From CALKZN01 sp964633815 (GTDB taxonomy: Bacteria > Pseudomonadota > Gammaproteobacteria > Arenicellales > Arenicellaceae), in assembly GCA_964633815.1 (NCBI GenBank), contig CAZWHW010000007.1:1-64000 (forward strand): a stretch of 64,000 bases of DNA, given 5' to 3'. The position numbers and the translations under genes were made by a program. The notes beneath the pieces are model-generated. The model did not search any database and was not told the origin of the DNA. It was given only the letters and a program-made list of their open reading frames with translations. This document shows positions 18,587 to 26,674 of the stretch, one piece after another; position 1 is the stretch's first letter; each line of letters begins with the position of its first letter.

Positions 18587-18850
18587 CTATAACTTCACCT
18601 GAGACTTTAATGGCCAATCAAACGCATGAGTGACTCGGCCATTTGTAAAAGCAACAATACAGTTTTCGTACTTCCATATATGATAGTCTCTAACAGTTCC
18701 AACAGGCCCTTTTTTAGACAGCGGCTCTCCTAAAATAGCCTTAACGTTTGCCATATTTTTCCAACGCAACTCATCGTATGATTGGGAATAAGCTGTACCC
18801 GCAAAAAAAATACCTGCAAGCAACGCAGTTACTTTTATTATTTTTAACAT
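18587..18850 (-). CDS. Small secreted protein, BamE/SmpA-like pattern
   Basis: 87-residue protein with a signal peptide (hydrophobic residues 5-20, cleavage probably after AYS). The mature part (KNMANVKAILGEPLSKKG...YHIWKYENCIVAFTNGRVTHA) follows the pattern of small BamE/SmpA-type domains, where a VKAILGEP motif precedes a Tyr/Trp-rich beta sheet. It lacks a lipobox Cys. Function unknown; periplasmic. Convergent with the YeiH gene, 7 bp apart. Confidence 0.7.
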   Translation of the reverse strand: MLKIIKVTALLAGIFFAGTAYSQSYDELRWKNMANVKAILGEPLSKKGPVGTVRDYHIWKYENCIVAFTNGRVTHAFDWPLKSQVKL

Positions 18851-18995
18851 ATTTTCATCCTATATTTTAATTAGGCCTATTTCTAAATTCGGACTAATTT
18901 TGAAATAATTTTCTATATTATTGAACAAATTAACTAATAAAAACAAGTTTCTTAACTGTAATTCATTAAATAAACTACATAAAAATAAACACAAA

Positions 18996-19026
18996 AAAGC
19001 CGAGTTATTGAAAAAAACCCGGCTTT
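18996..19026 (-). terminator. Rho-independent terminator after sucCD
   Basis: AAAGCCG pairs with CGGCTTT, with further pairing of GTT/AAC inside the loop. On the minus strand the stem is followed by a T-run. It lies 32 bp downstream of the sucD stop. Confidence 0.75.
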
Positions 19027-19057
19027 AAATGTATTGAAATATGTATTGGACTAAAAA

Positions 19058-19942
19058 TTAGCCTAACGCTTTTTTCATCATTGAACCCATATCAGAAGGA
19101 TTTTCAGCAACATGTACGCCTGCTGCTTTCAATGCTTCAATCTTAGATTCTGCAGTACCTTGACCACCTGAAATGATCGCACCTGCGTGACCCATACGTT
19201 TTCCCGGAGGGGCTGTGATACCTGCAATAAAACCAACAACTGGCTTAGTCATATTGTCTTTGATCCATGCTGCACACTCTTCTTCATCAGTACCGCCAAT
19301 CTCGCCACACATAACAACTGCTTCTGTTTCAGGATCATCATTAAACATCTTCATAACATCAATGTGCTTCATGCCATTCACTGGGTCTCCACCGATACCA
19401 ACACATGAAGACTGACCAAGACCTAGTTGAGTCAATTGATGAACTGCTTCATAAGTCAACGTACCAGAACGTGATACAACACCAATGCTACCTTTTTTGT
19501 GAATGTAGCCAGGCATAATACCAATCTTAACTTCTTCAGGGGTGATCACACCTGGGCAGTTTGGACCAACAAGAATCGTCTTGCTGTTCATTTTGCGCAT
19601 GCGATCACGTGTTTTGATCATATCAGCAACTGGAATACCTTCTGTGATACAAATAACTAAATCTAGTTCTGCGTCAACAGCTTCATCAATTGCAGCTGCT
19701 GCAAAACGTGGCGGAACGTAGATAACAGAAGCGTTAACACCGTGTTGTGCTTTCGCATCAGCCACAGTGTTGTAAACAGGAACACCCTGCACTTCTTGAC
19801 CTTCTTTACCTGGAGTTACACCAGCAACAAAGCAGTCTTTACCATAAGCATAATCCAAACATTGTGTCGTGTGGAATTCGCCCGTATTACCTGTGATACC
19901 TTGAGTAACAATGCGAGTATCTTTATTAATTAAAATAGACAT
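19058..19942 (-). CDS. sucD: Succinyl-CoA synthetase alpha subunit
   Basis: TCA-cycle enzyme subunit that binds CoA and carries the phosphohistidine. The 294-residue protein begins with SILINKDTRIVTQGITG, has the CoA-site GVTPGK, VGPNCPGVI, and the active His in RMGHAGAIISGGQGTA. It lies 18 bp downstream of sucC. The pair is not next to sucAB or sdh here. Confidence 0.97.
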   Translation of the reverse strand: MSILINKDTRIVTQGITGNTGEFHTTQCLDYAYGKDCFVAGVTPGKEGQEVQGVPVYNTVADAKAQHGVNASVIYVPPRFAAAAIDEAVDAELDLVICITEGIPVADMIKTRDRMRKMNSKTILVGPNCPGVITPEEVKIGIMPGYIHKKGSIGVVSRSGTLTYEAVHQLTQLGLGQSSCVGIGGDPVNGMKHIDVMKMFNDDPETEAVVMCGEIGGTDEEECAAWIKDNMTKPVVGFIAGITAPPGKRMGHAGAIISGGQGTAESKIEALKAAGVHVAENPSDMGSMMKKALG

Positions 19943-19960
19943 ATCTGATCTCCTAAAGCC

Positions 19961-21124
19961 TTAACCTTTCACAGCAGCTGCAATTTTCTCAGCCGCATCC
20001 GCCATTGTGGTAGCAGTTTGTAGTTTCACATCAGAGTCGTCTAAAATTTTACGACCTTTCTCAACATTAGTTCCTTCCAAACGAACAACTAATGGCACTG
20101 ACATACCAACTTCTTGTGCAGCCGCAACAACACCTTCCGCGATCACGTCACATTGCATGATGCCGCCGAAAATATTCACCAAAATACCTTCAACATTAGG
20201 ATTACCTAGCATAATTTTGAATGCTTCAGTCACTTGCTCAGTGTTCGCACCACCGCCAACGTCCAAGAAGTTTGCTGGCTCACCGCCATACAACTTAATG
20301 ATGTCCATAGTCGCCATTGCCAAACCAGCACCATTCACTAAACAACCAATGTTGCCGTCTAATGAGATATACGAAAGATCCCATTTAGAGGCTTCGATTT
20401 CGTTAGCATCTTCTTCGTCAAGATCACGATATTCCATGATTTCTGGCTGACGATATAAAGCATTTGAATCAATATTAAACTTAGCATCCAAAGCGATTAC
20501 ACGCTTGTCACCAGTGACAATTAATGGGTTTATTTCTGCTAAAGCCGCATCAGACTCAACAAATGCAGTGTATAACCCTTCTAAGAAGTCAGCGCCTTCA
20601 GCAATTGCTTCAGCTGGCATGCCCATTTTAGCGCACACATCTTCAGCCTCTGCACGATCCAAACCATCCGCAGGATCAACAAAGATTTTAAGAATTTTTT
20701 CAGGTGTTGCTTCAGCAACTTCTTCAATATCCATACCGCCTTCAGAAGAACACATCAACACAACTTTTTGTGTTTCACGATCAACTAACGCACCAACATA
20801 AAGCTCATCAGCAATATCAGCACCATCTTCAATATAAAGACGCTTAACTACTTTACCTTCAGGACCTGTTTGGTGTGTAACCAACTGCATGCCAAGAATG
20901 GCATCCGCATGTTCGCGGACTTCTTCCAAAGATTTAGCGACTTTTACACCACCGCCTTTGCCTCGACCACCTGCGTGAATTTGTGCTTTAACAACCCAGA
21001 CTGGGCCGCCTAATTTTTCTGCCGCTTCGACAGCTTCATCAATGGAGAAACATGCGATACCGCGTGGTGTAGTTACACCATATTTTCTCAGGATTTCTTT
21101 ACCCTGGTATTCGTGAACATTCAT
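19961..21124 (-). CDS. sucC: Succinyl-CoA synthetase beta subunit
   Basis: ADP/GDP-forming beta subunit with an N-terminal ATP-grasp domain. The 387-residue protein starts MNVHEYQGKEILRKYGV, has VVKAQIHAGGRGKGGGVK for nucleotide binding, and NIFGGIMQCDVIAEG in the C-terminal CoA-ligase domain. First gene of the sucCD operon; a terminator follows sucD. Confidence 0.97.
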   Translation of the reverse strand: MNVHEYQGKEILRKYGVTTPRGIACFSIDEAVEAAEKLGGPVWVVKAQIHAGGRGKGGGVKVAKSLEEVREHADAILGMQLVTHQTGPEGKVVKRLYIEDGADIADELYVGALVDRETQKVVLMCSSEGGMDIEEVAEATPEKILKIFVDPADGLDRAEAEDVCAKMGMPAEAIAEGADFLEGLYTAFVESDAALAEINPLIVTGDKRVIALDAKFNIDSNALYRQPEIMEYRDLDEEDANEIEASKWDLSYISLDGNIGCLVNGAGLAMATMDIIKLYGGEPANFLDVGGGANTEQVTEAFKIMLGNPNVEGILVNIFGGIMQCDVIAEGVVAAAQEVGMSVPLVVRLEGTNVEKGRKILDDSDVKLQTATTMADAAEKIAAAVKG

Positions 21125-21285
21125 GAGAGATTCTCTTTGTTTAAAGTTAACGGTTTAGATTTCTGAGTACCATGATTTATCTTCGCTCACGAACTCATAT
21201 AATAAATCCGGCGTGCATTTTACCAGTTTATTGTTGCAGCAAAAGCTTTAAATTAACTTTAACTGAAAAAAGCATGTTTTTATAT

Positions 21286-22461
21286 TCATAAAGTTGCATA
21301 CAGCTCTTGCATAAGAGTGTTTCTGAAACGCCATGGCACACCTTGATTAAACAAAAAAGTGAAATAATAGTCTTTACCATTCTTAGAAATATAACCTGCC
21401 AAATTGTGCACACCATTTAATGAACCTGATTTTGCATAAGCTTTGCCATTTAAATATGACTTCATTAATCGCTTGTGCGGCTCAAACCTTAACAACAATG
21501 CATTCAACTGCCGTGCAGTTAATTTATTTTTTCTTGATAATCCCGAACCTTCCACAATTTGTAGGTCACCAAGGTTCTTGCCCAACAATTGCTTTACATA
21601 ATCGGATGAAGCTGAAAAACTAATTGGCGTGTCAGGAGAACGCATTTGCAAAAACAATTGATTTGCAATGAAGTTATTTGAGAAGACCATCATGCCATGC
21701 ACTGCCTCTAGCATTGTTTTAGAGTTCACGTGTTGGTAAACAAGTTTTGCTTCCAATGGTGTAAAACCAGTTTTGGACTCAATATCCCCTTTGAAACCAT
21801 GCTCTTTGAACTTGGCCACTAACAACTCTGCAAAATACTGTTCTGATATGTCCGTTTGCCGCAAATTAATGCGGTGCACTCCGTCTGTTAATTTTGATGC
21901 CAGCTGTTTGGCTAAAGGTGTGATCGGCGTTTGTGGTTCAGCACTAGCAATCACTTTGCCACGCTTACGAATATTAATCGTATTAAAATTAGCCGAGACC
22001 GCAGCAAGTGGAGCATCATAAGGTTGATTGCTTATCTCCCGACCAGGCACTTTCAATAGTGGAAAATGAGTGCCGTCTACTACTACTCTATTAACATGAA
22101 GAAATTGTAAATTAATTTTTCGAATCAAATTAAGTACAACAATATCTAATTCTTCAGAGGTTAAAAATGGATCACCATAACCTTTAACCCATAAAGTACT
22201 TCCTTTATGAAAAAAATCTGTGCGAAATTTAAAATCTAACCCGAAACGTTCTATAGCTGCAATTCCAGTAATAATCTTTACAGTTGATGCGGGGATTAAG
22301 GCTTTGTCGGGATTCCATGCATACAAATCCTTGCCATTTGCATCGGTGACTAACACTGCAGATTGGCTGCCAAATTTGTGCTTACTGAACAAATTGGTCG
22401 CCTGCGCAGCAGACATTAGTAGCATTAAAATAGTGAATGCGATTATTCTCATAGAACGCAT
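21286..22461 (-). CDS. dacB: D-alanyl-D-alanine carboxypeptidase/endopeptidase (PBP4 type)
   Basis: Periplasmic class C low-molecular-mass penicillin-binding protein trimming peptidoglycan peptides. The 391-residue protein has a signal peptide (about 1-21), SxxK as STVK (Ser59-Lys62), SNN in MVFSNNFIANQ, and KSG in YAKSGSLNGV. It is shorter than E. coli DacB (477 aa), suggesting a reduced insert domain between SxxK and SxN. Monocistronic as far as I can see. Confidence 0.88.
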   Translation of the reverse strand: MRSMRIIAFTILMLLMSAAQATNLFSKHKFGSQSAVLVTDANGKDLYAWNPDKALIPASTVKIITGIAAIERFGLDFKFRTDFFHKGSTLWVKGYGDPFLTSEELDIVVLNLIRKINLQFLHVNRVVVDGTHFPLLKVPGREISNQPYDAPLAAVSANFNTINIRKRGKVIASAEPQTPITPLAKQLASKLTDGVHRINLRQTDISEQYFAELLVAKFKEHGFKGDIESKTGFTPLEAKLVYQHVNSKTMLEAVHGMMVFSNNFIANQLFLQMRSPDTPISFSASSDYVKQLLGKNLGDLQIVEGSGLSRKNKLTARQLNALLLRFEPHKRLMKSYLNGKAYAKSGSLNGVHNLAGYISKNGKDYYFTFLFNQGVPWRFRNTLMQELYATL

Positions 22462-22511
22462 AATTTTATGCCTAAATAAATTCTAATTTAGACAAAGAAT
22501 ATTTTAAGAAA

Positions 22512-22538
22512 AAAAGCAAGGTATTACACCTTGCTTTT
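22512..22538 (-). terminator. Rho-independent terminator after csp
   Basis: An 11-bp perfect stem (AAAAGCAAGGT with ACCTTGCTTTT) with a 5-nt loop, then a T-run on the minus strand. It lies 29 bp after the cold-shock gene stop and separates it from dacB. Confidence 0.85.
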
Positions 22539-22566
22539 CTAACAAACTTTCAAAGACGATTATTTG

Positions 22567-22773
22567 TTATTGTGGTACAACATTTGTTGCACAAGGACCT
22601 TTACGGCCTTCACCAACTTCATATTCCACTTCTTGACCATCATTTAGAGTGGCATAACCGCCACCACTTTGAATTTCAGAATAGTGAACAAACAAATCAT
22701 CACCGCCATCACTTGGCTCAATAAAACCAAATCCTTTTTCTGAATTAAACCACTTAACTTTACCTTTACTCAT
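22567..22773 (-). CDS. Cold-shock domain protein (CspA family)
   Basis: 68-residue single-domain OB-fold nucleic-acid chaperone. RNP1 (KGFGFIEP) and RNP2 (DLFVHYSEI) are intact, as is the start MSKGKVKWFNSEKGFGF. Such proteins melt RNA structure during cold shock or growth; the paralogue cannot be specified. A long leader of more than 100 nt seems to precede it, as in cspA-type genes. Confidence 0.95.
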   Translation of the reverse strand: MSKGKVKWFNSEKGFGFIEPSDGGDDLFVHYSEIQSGGGYATLNDGQEVEYEVGEGRKGPCATNVVPQ

Positions 22774-22950
22774 ATCTAACTCTTAAACTCTTTAACTTTT
22801 AAAATACATTTGGGAATGAACTCCAAATGAACAAGACCTTCAAAAAAAGTACTGTAGAACAAAGAAGAAACAATTCCTATTATCGCTAACCAATCACTGA
22901 ACTAGCTCAATACAACTATAACGCATACATTGTAACAAAGATATGATCAT
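22774..22950 (-). promoter_or_regulatory. Probable long 5' leader of the cold-shock gene
   Basis: Between csp and the next gene upstream there are 297 bp without a coding region. The part next to csp is A/T-rich with an ACAGTAC segment and a GGAG-containing inverted pattern (GGAGTTCATTCCC), resembling cspA leaders that act as RNA thermosensors. Boundaries are estimated and no structure was computed. Confidence 0.35.
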
Positions 22951-23003
22951 TACAAATTAAGAAGGAATAAATAAGCATTTACCCATTAATTCATTTAACT
23001 TTT

Positions 23004-23047
23004 AAAAAGCGAATGTAATAAAAATATTAATTTTTTATCACATTCGC
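23004..23047 (-). terminator. Terminator after DUF3365-HAMP gene
   Basis: On the minus strand GCGAATGT pairs with ACATTCGC, with further A/T pairing inside, followed by TTTTT. It begins 24 bp past the stop codon of the DUF3365-HAMP gene. Confidence 0.75.
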
Positions 23048-23070
23048 CTTATCTTAAACTACAGGCATTA

Positions 23071-23992
23071 TTAGTTATCAGTTTCATTTCTAGCAATTTG
23101 CTTTTTCAATGATGAAACAGTGCCATCTTGTTTTTTCAATCTAGCAACAGCTGTTTGCAAACTAACTTGCATACGATTAAATGATTTATTCAACAACCTA
23201 ATCTCATCATTGCCTTTCACTTTTAACTTACCTTTTGACAATGCTCCCATACTAACTTCATCGGCATATTTTGAAACTCGCTTTATCGGCTTTAAGACAA
23301 ATTTACCTAAAAGTAAGTTCATTACAATCGCAATTAATAAGAATGTCGCGATGATAACCATCATAAATAAACTGAATTCTGAACGGGCTCGAGTTTGAGA
23401 TAGTGATAAAGGCACCGTTACAATTTGAGCTCCAACAATTTCATTTAACTTCCAACCAAAGCCATTAGTTGATCCATACTTCTGAATCATACTCTGCGGT
23501 GCAATATCAGGAGTAGAATGACAAGCTAAACAGTCAGGATTAGTGATTTTAATTGGACGACTAATATATAAAAATTTACCCTGATTTGTTTCTCTAATAC
23601 CAACAGTTTCAGTTTCTTTATTTTCTTTAAACCGATTGATAATGTTAGTCTCCCATTCGGAAGCTTTATCAACAAGATTTGTTGGATTAAAAACAGCCTC
23701 TCGATAAGAGTATTCTGGATATTTTTTCTGTAAATTTTCAATAAATTTATTTGCAGAAAATGCAGGAACGGTTTCTGCAAGAAATTGATTTGTATCTATC
23801 CGCCTTAATAAAGGCCGAATTTGATTAACTGTATATTTACGAATAGCTAAAGCACTTTCAAGAACGATGCCCGCCGTTTCCAATGCTTCTTGATTAGTAT
23901 GCTTTTCTTGAATGTTATATGAAATGACCGCTGGAACAGTTATTCCGATAATCGTTAATACCAATAAGATTAAGCTTAACTCTAAGACTCAT
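23071..23992 (-). pseudogene. DUF3365 (Tll0287-like) haem-binding sensor with HAMP domain, apparent 5' frameshift
   Basis: The open frame from 23964 (TTG) gives 297 residues. It has part of an N-terminal membrane helix, a periplasmic DUF3365/Tll0287-like domain (about 25-180) with the c-type haem motif CLACH (Cys145, Cys148, His149), a second membrane helix (about 192-213), a HAMP domain (215-268) and a short coiled coil, but no kinase or cyclase output. A much better start, ATG at 23992 after GGGGG, encodes the typical membrane entry MSLRVKLNLI in the neighbouring frame. One base shift joins it to VLTIIGITVP. So this is a recent frameshift or a sequence error; otherwise translation must start at the TTG. 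Confidence 0.75.
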
Positions 23993-24067
23993 GATGCCCC
24001 CGATTTTTACAAATTTATAGGCCATGAAACTTAAAACAACTATCTGAAACACCTTACAAAAAACAAC

Positions 24068-24090
24068 AAAGCCTCCACTAGGGAGGCTTT
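24068..24090 (-). terminator. Terminator after tRNA-Ser
   Basis: Nine-bp stem AAAGCCTCC/GGAGGCTTT with loop ACTAG, followed by a T-rich run on the minus strand, 9 bp beyond the tRNA 3' end. Confidence 0.85.
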
Positions 24091-24099
24091 TGTTTTGAA

Positions 24100-24190
24100 T
24101 GGCGGAGAAGGAGGGATTCGAACCCTCGAAGGGCTATTAACCCTTGCTGGTTTTCAAGACCAGTGCATTCAACCGCTCTGCCACCTCTCC
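24100..24190 (-). tRNA. tRNA-Ser (anticodon UGA)
   Basis: 91-nt class II tRNA. The acceptor stem GGAGAGG pairs with CTTCTCC (one G-T pair), discriminator G and encoded CCA follow. The anticodon loop CTTGAAA carries TGA between paired CTGGT/ACCAG arms. The long variable arm AAGGG...CCCTT and the T-loop TTCGAAT are clear. It decodes UCA-family serine codons and lies, fittingly, just downstream of serS on the same strand. Confidence 0.97.
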
Positions 24191-24318
24191 CGAATTCAAA
24201 TGTTTCAACAAACAAATTATGCCTGTCTCAACAGGTGCGCAATCATATATAAGTGCTGCGCTTTAGACAACTTTTTCTGAACTAAAAGTACAGAAAAAAA
24301 CTTATTTTCTGAAAAATT

Positions 24319-25587
24319 TTAAATTCTCTCAATTCCACCCATATAAGAACGCAACACCTCGGGCACAATAATCGAACCGTCGGCTTGTTGATAATTTTCT
24401 AGCACCGCAACCAAGGTACGACCAACTGCCAAACCAGAACCATTTAAAGTATGCAACAATTGAGGCTTTTCGTTACCTCTTTTTGAACGAGCCAGCATTC
24501 TTCTAGCTTGAAAAGCTTCAAAATTACTACAAGACGAAATCTCACGATAAGTATCTTGACCTGGCAACCACACCTCAAGATCATAAGTTTTGGCAGCGGA
24601 AAAGCCTAAATCACCTCCGCAAAGTACCACAACGCGATAAGGCAATTTAAGCTTTTGCAGAATTGTTTCAGCATGGCCAGTTAGCTCTTCCAAAGCAGCA
24701 TAAGAATCTTCAGGCTCAACCAATTGCACCAACTCTACCTTTTCAAATTGATGTTGACGAATCAAACCACGCGTGTCTCGTCCATAACTACCTGCTTCGC
24801 GTCGAAAACATGGCGTGTGCGCCACCATCTTTATAGGTAAATCAGCTACATCAACAACCTCATCACGCACAATATTGGTGACAGGTACTTCTGCTGTTGG
24901 AATCAAAAAATAATCATCTTCAGATTGTGTGCGAAATTGATCTTCCTCAAATTTCGGCAATTGTCCCGTACCATACAAGCTATCTTTATTCACTAAATAC
25001 GGCACATAAACTTCTGTGTAATCATGCTCTGTGGTGTGCGTATCCAACATGAATTGCGTGAGTGCACGATGCAATCGCGCCATTCGATCACGCATGATCA
25101 CAAAACGTGACCCTGTGATCTTGCTCGCGGTCTCAAAGTCCATGCCTCCATCACGGGCACCTAAATCCACATGATCTAGTGGCTCAAAATCAAATTCAGG
25201 AATCTTGCCCCACGTGCGAACTTCAACATTGTCTTCATCACTGGCACCTGCTGGAACCGCCTCGTTAGGAATATTGGGCAAAGATTTTTGAAACGCATCA
25301 AAAGATTCTTTCAATTCGTCCAATTCGGTTTGCTTGGCTTTCAAGTTATCACCCAAGCGTCCCACCTCTTTGAGTAAAGCGTCAACATCACCGCCAGAGG
25401 CTTTGACCTGACCAATTTGCTTCGACTCTTTATTACGAATTGCCTGCAATTCTTCAACTTCAACTTGAAGAGCTTTGCGTTTACTCTCTAGTTGCTGAAA
25501 AGTATCAACATCTAATTCAAAACCACGTACGGCTAATTTTTTTTCAACCGTTTCAATATCTTTACGCAGCAATAACGGATCAATCAT
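24319..25587 (-). CDS. serS: Seryl-tRNA synthetase
   Basis: Class II aminoacyl-tRNA synthetase charging tRNA-Ser. The 422-residue protein has the N-terminal coiled-coil tRNA-binding arm (about 25-105), motif 2 CFRREAGSYGRDTRGLIRQHQFEK and motif 3 with GLAVGRTLVAVLENYQ. Start MIDPLLLRKD is canonical. tRNA-Ser lies directly downstream. Confidence 0.97.
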   Translation of the reverse strand: MIDPLLLRKDIETVEKKLAVRGFELDVDTFQQLESKRKALQVEVEELQAIRNKESKQIGQVKASGGDVDALLKEVGRLGDNLKAKQTELDELKESFDAFQKSLPNIPNEAVPAGASDEDNVEVRTWGKIPEFDFEPLDHVDLGARDGGMDFETASKITGSRFVIMRDRMARLHRALTQFMLDTHTTEHDYTEVYVPYLVNKDSLYGTGQLPKFEEDQFRTQSEDDYFLIPTAEVPVTNIVRDEVVDVADLPIKMVAHTPCFRREAGSYGRDTRGLIRQHQFEKVELVQLVEPEDSYAALEELTGHAETILQKLKLPYRVVVLCGGDLGFSAAKTYDLEVWLPGQDTYREISSCSNFEAFQARRMLARSKRGNEKPQLLHTLNGSGLAVGRTLVAVLENYQQADGSIIVPEVLRSYMGGIERI

Positions 25588-25639
25588 TTTTCTAAACCTT
25601 TCTTATAGCCTCTGGCTATTACTCACTATTTTTAATTCT

Positions 25640-26023
25640 TTAAACAAATTGTTTGGCTAGCATTAAACCCGCAAAACAAGCAACCACGCAAACAAACACA
25701 CTTAAACAAGCATATAGCATCGCCTTTAACGTTTGTCCTGTTTGCAACATTTGCAGCATCTCCATCGAGAATGCCGAAAAAGTGGTGAAACCACCTAATA
25801 AGCCTGTCAATGCAGCCGTTTTTAAAGTCTCTACATTGTCAAATCCCGACCAGCGATGAACGATATACCAAGACAGGAAGCCAAACAATAACGAACCTAC
25901 AACATTGACAAATAAAGTACCAAAAGGAAATGCCGCACCAAATAGATGATTTAGGCTTTTCACACTGACAAATCGAGCTAGCACGCCAATTCCACCCGCA
26001 ATAAATACAGATAAATACAACAT
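25640..26023 (-). CDS. crcB: Fluoride exporter CrcB/Fluc
   Basis: Small dimeric fluoride channel with four membrane helices. The ATG at 26023 (MLYLSVFIAGGIGVLARF, 127 aa) is preceded by GAAGG at good spacing and is preferred to the TTG at 26038. Family motifs are GGIGVLARF, FPFGTLFVNVVGSLLFGF with the conserved Asn, and GLLGGFTTFSAFSME with the Phe box. It lies between lolA and serS with 4 bp to lolA. No fluoride riboswitch is visible, since lolA abuts it. Confidence 0.94.
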   Translation of the reverse strand: MLYLSVFIAGGIGVLARFVSVKSLNHLFGAAFPFGTLFVNVVGSLLFGFLSWYIVHRWSGFDNVETLKTAALTGLLGGFTTFSAFSMEMLQMLQTGQTLKAMLYACLSVFVCVVACFAGLMLAKQFV

Positions 26024-26027
26024 GTAT

Positions 26028-26654
26028 TTAACCTTCAATCACATCATAGCCCTGAGGGATTTTCACTTTGAATTCACTACGAGATATTTTTGGGTTATTT
26101 TGTGTTTCTGACAAAATGATTTCTGTAGTTTGACTCAATACATCAACCAACCGCAGCCCTAATAACTTGCCATTCAAAAAGCTCACTTCGACTGACTCAT
26201 AATTCGAATCCAAGGATTTGGGTAGCAGTTGAAACCGTGTGATGCCTCCTTGACTTGACAATTTTTTAATTGCGAACAATTCAGTTAATTTAGATGGGTC
26301 AGTTACTAGAATAAGGCTTGGCACAGTTGTAATCGCATTGGCAAAGTCTTTTTTAATCACTTGTTCCAAATCACGCATGACGAAAAATATAGTTTTTCCA
26401 TCAGACACAATATCTTGATCTTGATCAGCATATTGCCATTTGAATTTGCCTGGCTGTTTCAAAAAAAGCTTGCCTTTTTGTACATCGACCAACTTAAAGT
26501 TCTGATCACTAACTCTTTGTTCAAAGTTTGCAATAAGGGTATTAAAATTTCCCAATTGCTGTTGCAACTCTTCAGCATCAGACTGAGCAAAAGCATAGGC
26601 ACTGAATAATAATGATGCGCAGACGAGATAAACAAAATTCAATAAGCTTTTCAT
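26028..26654 (-). CDS. lolA: Outer-membrane lipoprotein carrier protein LolA
   Basis: Periplasmic chaperone that ferries lipoproteins from LolCDE to LolB. The 208-residue protein has a signal peptide (cleavage near AFA-Q), then GKLFLKQPGKFKWQY, the usual beta-barrel segment, and LVDVLSQTTEIILSE. It follows ftsK by 20 bp, the standard ftsK-lolA order. Confidence 0.93.
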   Translation of the reverse strand: MKSLLNFVYLVCASLLFSAYAFAQSDAEELQQQLGNFNTLIANFEQRVSDQNFKLVDVQKGKLFLKQPGKFKWQYADQDQDIVSDGKTIFFVMRDLEQVIKKDFANAITTVPSLILVTDPSKLTELFAIKKLSSQGGITRFQLLPKSLDSNYESVEVSFLNGKLLGLRLVDVLSQTTEIILSETQNNPKISRSEFKVKIPQGYDVIEG

Positions 26655-26674
26655 AGCGAACTCATATTTTCAGA

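Noticed and set aside
20007..20801. Long plus-strand frames opposite sucC
   Set aside because: Antisense shadows of a highly conserved gene, with low-complexity Ser/Pro/Thr-rich products and no ribosome sites.
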